Shown here in pieces: positions 60,380 to 64,000 of a DNA stretch of 64,000 bases. The DNA lies in assembly GCA_016801845.1 (NCBI GenBank), contig CM028920.1, forward strand, positions 186,001 to 250,000, given 5' to 3'. The number at the start of each line of letters is the position of its first letter. Position 1 is the stretch's first letter. The translations under genes and the position numbers were made by a program. This DNA comes from Polydactylus sextarius (taxonomy: Eukaryota; Chordata; Actinopteri; Polynemidae). The notes under the pieces are model-generated. The model searched no databases, was not told where the DNA came from, and saw only the letters and a program-made list of their open reading frames with translations.

Positions 60380-63300
60380 AGCAGTTTAACTAAAAGATGG
60401 TCCATCTTCTAAGGTGGATTTACATTTAAAACATTTTTTGTAATGTAGCAAACATCTCCTCCCAAACCACTTCTGTTTGTGTTTGTTGGACTTCAGGAAG
60501 TCTGACAAACGTACTTCCTGAAGAAGGACAATGATCAACTATGTCTTCAGGCCAGGTAAAGTAGCCTTACAGCATTTCAATCAGGAGAGACTAACAAGTG
60601 TCAACTTACAAAATGGATTTTATTGACTGCACAAGGACCTTGGTGCTTAGACCCCAGCAGGGTGGGGGTGAAGAACAGGGTGAAGATGAAGGAACAGAAC
60701 AACGTATATAGTACCTGAATATGCAGAGCTAGAGGTGGGGGATATGTCCATGTTAAAGATTATGGACAATGATATGGTATGTAAAGAATAGCACTAACAA
60801 GGAGTTTCGGAGAAGCTGGGGAATAAGCTCTACCTCCACAGGGGTCAGTGTTGGTAGAACGAAGAGAAGTGGTGAGACAGAACTTAAGTAAGCAGCAGAG
60901 ATACAAATGTAAATGGAGCAGGTAGAACAAAAAATGTAAGAAGCCTGAGCAGGGAAGTATTATGCCAGAATGATGTAATAATAATATCAACTGGGCTATG
61001 ATGCGATGATGCAGGGGAGCCAAAACATATATACAGAAGAGGCTGATGATAATGCCATGATACAGGGAAACTGAGATGTTGCTGCAGGGGAAATAAAAAT
61101 GAATGTATAGGATAAGCTGATGATACTACTGTGATGCAGGGACATCAAGATGCTTTTGCAGGCTGACGAAATTGCTGTGATACAGGAGAATTGAGACACA
61201 ACACCACCAGGATATGCATGGCTAATGACATTGTCAAGATATGAGAGATCTTGAGCTGTCAACACTGAGTTAGGAAAATGTAGGAGGAGAAGATGGAAGA
61301 TGATCAGTGGCCCAGCTGCGGTAGAGAGGCAGAGGAGATTCCTAGCTTTACAGAAGTGGCAGCCCCTATCTTACATCAATGCCTGGCATCAAAGGAGGGC
61401 CTTTGACATGATGATAAACCAATAATTTGACATGGGCTTTTGCAAGTAAAGGTCTGGGATGGCTTTAGAAGGACAAAGAAAAAAACCAATGCAGGCAAAC
61501 CAATGCAGGCAACCAATGGTATAAGCCCCTTGCCCTTGGGTGTAACAATTAAACTGTAGTGGCTAGAGAGGAAAAGGTCACCCAGTAAGATATCGCTACG
61601 TGGATCAAATAAATTAGATGAGAATGGATTCCTGAACTATGGAACCCATAACAGCTATGTAAAATGCACTGATAGAAGAAAGACAATGTAAAAGGAATAA
61701 ACCTGTAAAGACAGAAAACAATTATTTAAAATTGGTAGAGTGAAGGGGAGTCTAGCATCAGGCTGGAAAGAGAAACATTATGAATTCTTTGCAAGCAATT
61801 GACTGCAGTGATGCAAACACACTGGGCCCAGAAGGAGCAGAACAGCTAATCTTAACTGTGAAACTGAAGGAGTGGCCATGCATGTGACAGACAGTCACAA
61901 GATGAGGGAGGCTGCATGATAGGTATTATAATGTTTGCAGGGAGCAACCTGAATTAAATGACAGCACAGCTTGCCATCACGCAAGATGCTAGTGTTTTAT
62001 GATAGCAGCAGTGACAGGCAAGTGACTGGGTATATTATAAATAGGGCAGAGGAAGACCAACACTGAGGAATGAGGAGGCCAGGTACTGGCAAACCACTGC
62101 CCAAGAAGAACCCCCAAAACTGACAGATGAAGCCACATCTGTGGGAAATTGAATGGACTCGGGAGAAGCTACATCATAATAAAAGCAAAAGAAGAAGCTG
62201 TTCCCCTGGTCCAGCACAACACATCACATGGTATAATCAAATTCAGTTTAATAGGAACTCCATGTTGGCTGGACATAGTATATAGCTTGGTATGCTAGTG
62301 TGAATGCTGTCAAGCCAGAATGCTAATGATACGTGGATACTATGAGCCAGCTCTGGCTAACGCTGAGTGGATGCTAGAAGCCAGCTATGCCTAATGCTGC
62401 ACGGATGCTAGGGGCCAGCTATGACCTTGGCATAGAACTGATAGCATTTGTTCCATATATCTGGACTAAGAAGTTGATGGTAATAATGCAGAGAAACCTT
62501 AGAACGCGTGTATACAACAGATTGACTGCTGTATAGAATAGTTTAGGAAGATGGATCGTTGTATCTAGAGTAATAGTGACTGCCAGCTAACATGCCTCTG
62601 ATATGAGGTTTAAAATTATCTGTGTTGGGAGGAATGAGTGCTCAGACAGCTTGACAGACATTGGTTAGAGCAGCAGATAAAGAACCAAAAATTAATTCCA
62701 GGATCATGTAACCTTGAGTAGAAGCTGCAGGCTCCATCTCATGTTGAACCTGGATAATTGAGAAACTAGGAAATCTGGTTTAATTGAGGGTTAAAGATTC
62801 TGGAGAGGTATTGACAAAGGACTGACTCTGGCTTCTGAGTGACAGACATCTAAAAACCGAAAAGAGAAAAATGGGGCTCTGAGTTAGATGCGCATATATC
62901 AACCCGTTTACACAACCTATCAAAGCATGGCATTCACAAGCCTTGATTTCTCACAGAGAACTTGCTATGACGGCACCAGCTAAGTTTCACCTTCGCCAAT
63001 TAAATAGCACGACAAGCTATACTGATCTGAGTTCACCTTGAGAGACCTTGGGTTAACGATAGCGAAATGGTTAATATGATATGATGTGTCATGATTAAAG
63101 TGCTTGGACCAATAGCTAAGTCTCATGATTGCGGCAGGTGAGCGGCTTTAATGATGATGATGCAACTTCTTAATATTGCATTGCACTGAAAAGCATTGCA
63201 TCTAAGAACTGCTTATGGTATAAATTGTACAGAACTGAGGAAGGTGCATGGATGGATCTCACCGGGTTGTGCTGTGACCACTGACATTGGCGGGGATGTG

Positions 63301-63600
63301 GCAGAGGCGGCTGAAAAGCGGAGCAACTGGAGCATTGAGGACACATTCTGCGGTGGATGGAGGCTTATTTGATGGCCTCTAGTGAGGGAAGTCTGATTCC
63401 TTGTTCACTATGGCCATGATGGACGATGGCAGGAACCAATGGCTATGAATTGAATGTGGAGAAGATTGAGACCAGGCCAGTGTTCTGAAAAAATGGAAAA
63501 ATCATCATTGATGGTGCTGGAATGCTGTTCCGGCCCATTTTAACTCCTGCATGAGAGACGCCTGAGCCATGTGTTGCTGGGAAAAATACAGTTGAGGGTT
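60380..63600. other. Unassigned stretch, possibly upstream part of the ERV
   Basis: No intact frame or domain. Its position 5' of the minus-strand pol would suit gag and LTR sequence. It contains loose repeats of a GCTGATGATA..TGATACAGG motif (61040-61200) and a short tandem repeat at 62333-62425. Confidence 0.25.
62333..62425. repeat. 34-bp tandem repeat, about 2.7 units
   Basis: Units start at 62333, 62367 and 62401. Each has GTGGATGCTA, a short variable part and GCCAGCT.TG.CTAA. Confidence 0.7.
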
Positions 63601-63609
63601 ATTTTGTAG

Positions 63610-64000
63610 CACAAGTGATGCTTTTGTTCATTTGTGGGCCCCTCTTCCAGTAGAAAACCAGTAGTTACCCTCACAATTTAGAGCCTGAAATTGTGAAACT
63701 TGTGAATTTTGTTCTTGTCTATTTATTTCTATTGCCTGCATCCAGGTCATGTGACTGCTTGCAAGAACAAACCCATATGGCTGACATTCTTTATGGCTGG
63801 CATATTTTGGTGGAAACTGCAATATTTTAAGATACTTTTTTTTGCATTTATTTAAGTTTTGATGATGTTTTTAGTGAGAAATATGTACTTTATTTTCACA
63901 AACTTTGTTCTGAGTGTATATGATGATTATTTTATTAGGTAATTAGATCAATTAGATTAATTAGAATTACATCAACTCAAATTACTCTAGCTGTACTGTA
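63610..64000. other. Window end, nothing identified
   Basis: AT-rich DNA without a supported feature. Confidence 0.3.

Overview
The window looks like nuclear DNA from a ray-finned fish, probably a percomorph-type teleost. It has one long multi-exon vertebrate gene with GT-AG introns, one intronless developmental bHLH gene, many microsatellites, and a repeat load typical of teleosts: L2, Tx1/L1 and RTE-type LINE pieces, Tc1/mariner, PIF/Harbinger-type elements and other MITEs, BEL/Pao, an ERV and Crypton. There is no sign of a bacterial or viral genome. No rRNA, tRNA or CRISPR array was recognised.

Positions 1-8100 are repeat-rich: decayed BEL/Pao pol on the minus strand, an L2 fragment whose 5' end carries a perfect 43-bp inverted duplication, an internally deleted Tc1 element with TA target duplications, and two LINE scraps. 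From about 8200 to about 49100 the plus strand is filled by one gene, wapl, the cohesin-release factor. I assembled 19 coding exons by eye from translated similarity and splice sites. Their phases fit throughout and give 1227 codons ending at a TAA at 46217-46219. All three PDS5-binding FGF motifs and the C-terminal WAPL domain are present and intact, so the gene appears functional. Its introns hold a Crypton remnant, a 1.6-kb Tc1-like element ending 22 bp before exon 10, a MITE-like sequence starting about 10 bp after exon 11, a Harbinger-type element split by a near-complete L2 LINE, and several shorter MITEs.

On the minus strand, tail to tail with wapl, lies an intronless gene (49437-50036) encoding an Atonal-type bHLH protein closest to the ATOH1 subfamily, probably atoh1c. 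In mammals WAPL lies near GRID1 and ATOH1 lies near GRID2, so this pairing fits an old genome-duplication paralogue lost from mammals. The wapl and atoh1 poly(A) signals lie within about 50 bp of each other.

From 50100 to 64000 no further conserved gene was recognised. This is the upstream flank of the atoh1-type gene, with a possible conserved non-coding stretch near 50.8-51.2 kb. It is followed by an L2 piece joined to another LINE, a Tx1/L1-like LINE with an L2 tail nested inside it, a decayed endogenous retrovirus pol on the minus strand, and about 3.5 kb of unassigned sequence.

I found no clearly new multi-gene system. The most interesting points are the atoh1c-wapl arrangement, the transposon ends pressed against wapl splice sites, a transposon-borne ZNF143-like site, the perfect hairpin, and the Crypton fragment. 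All identifications come from reading the sequence; no alignment or database search was run.
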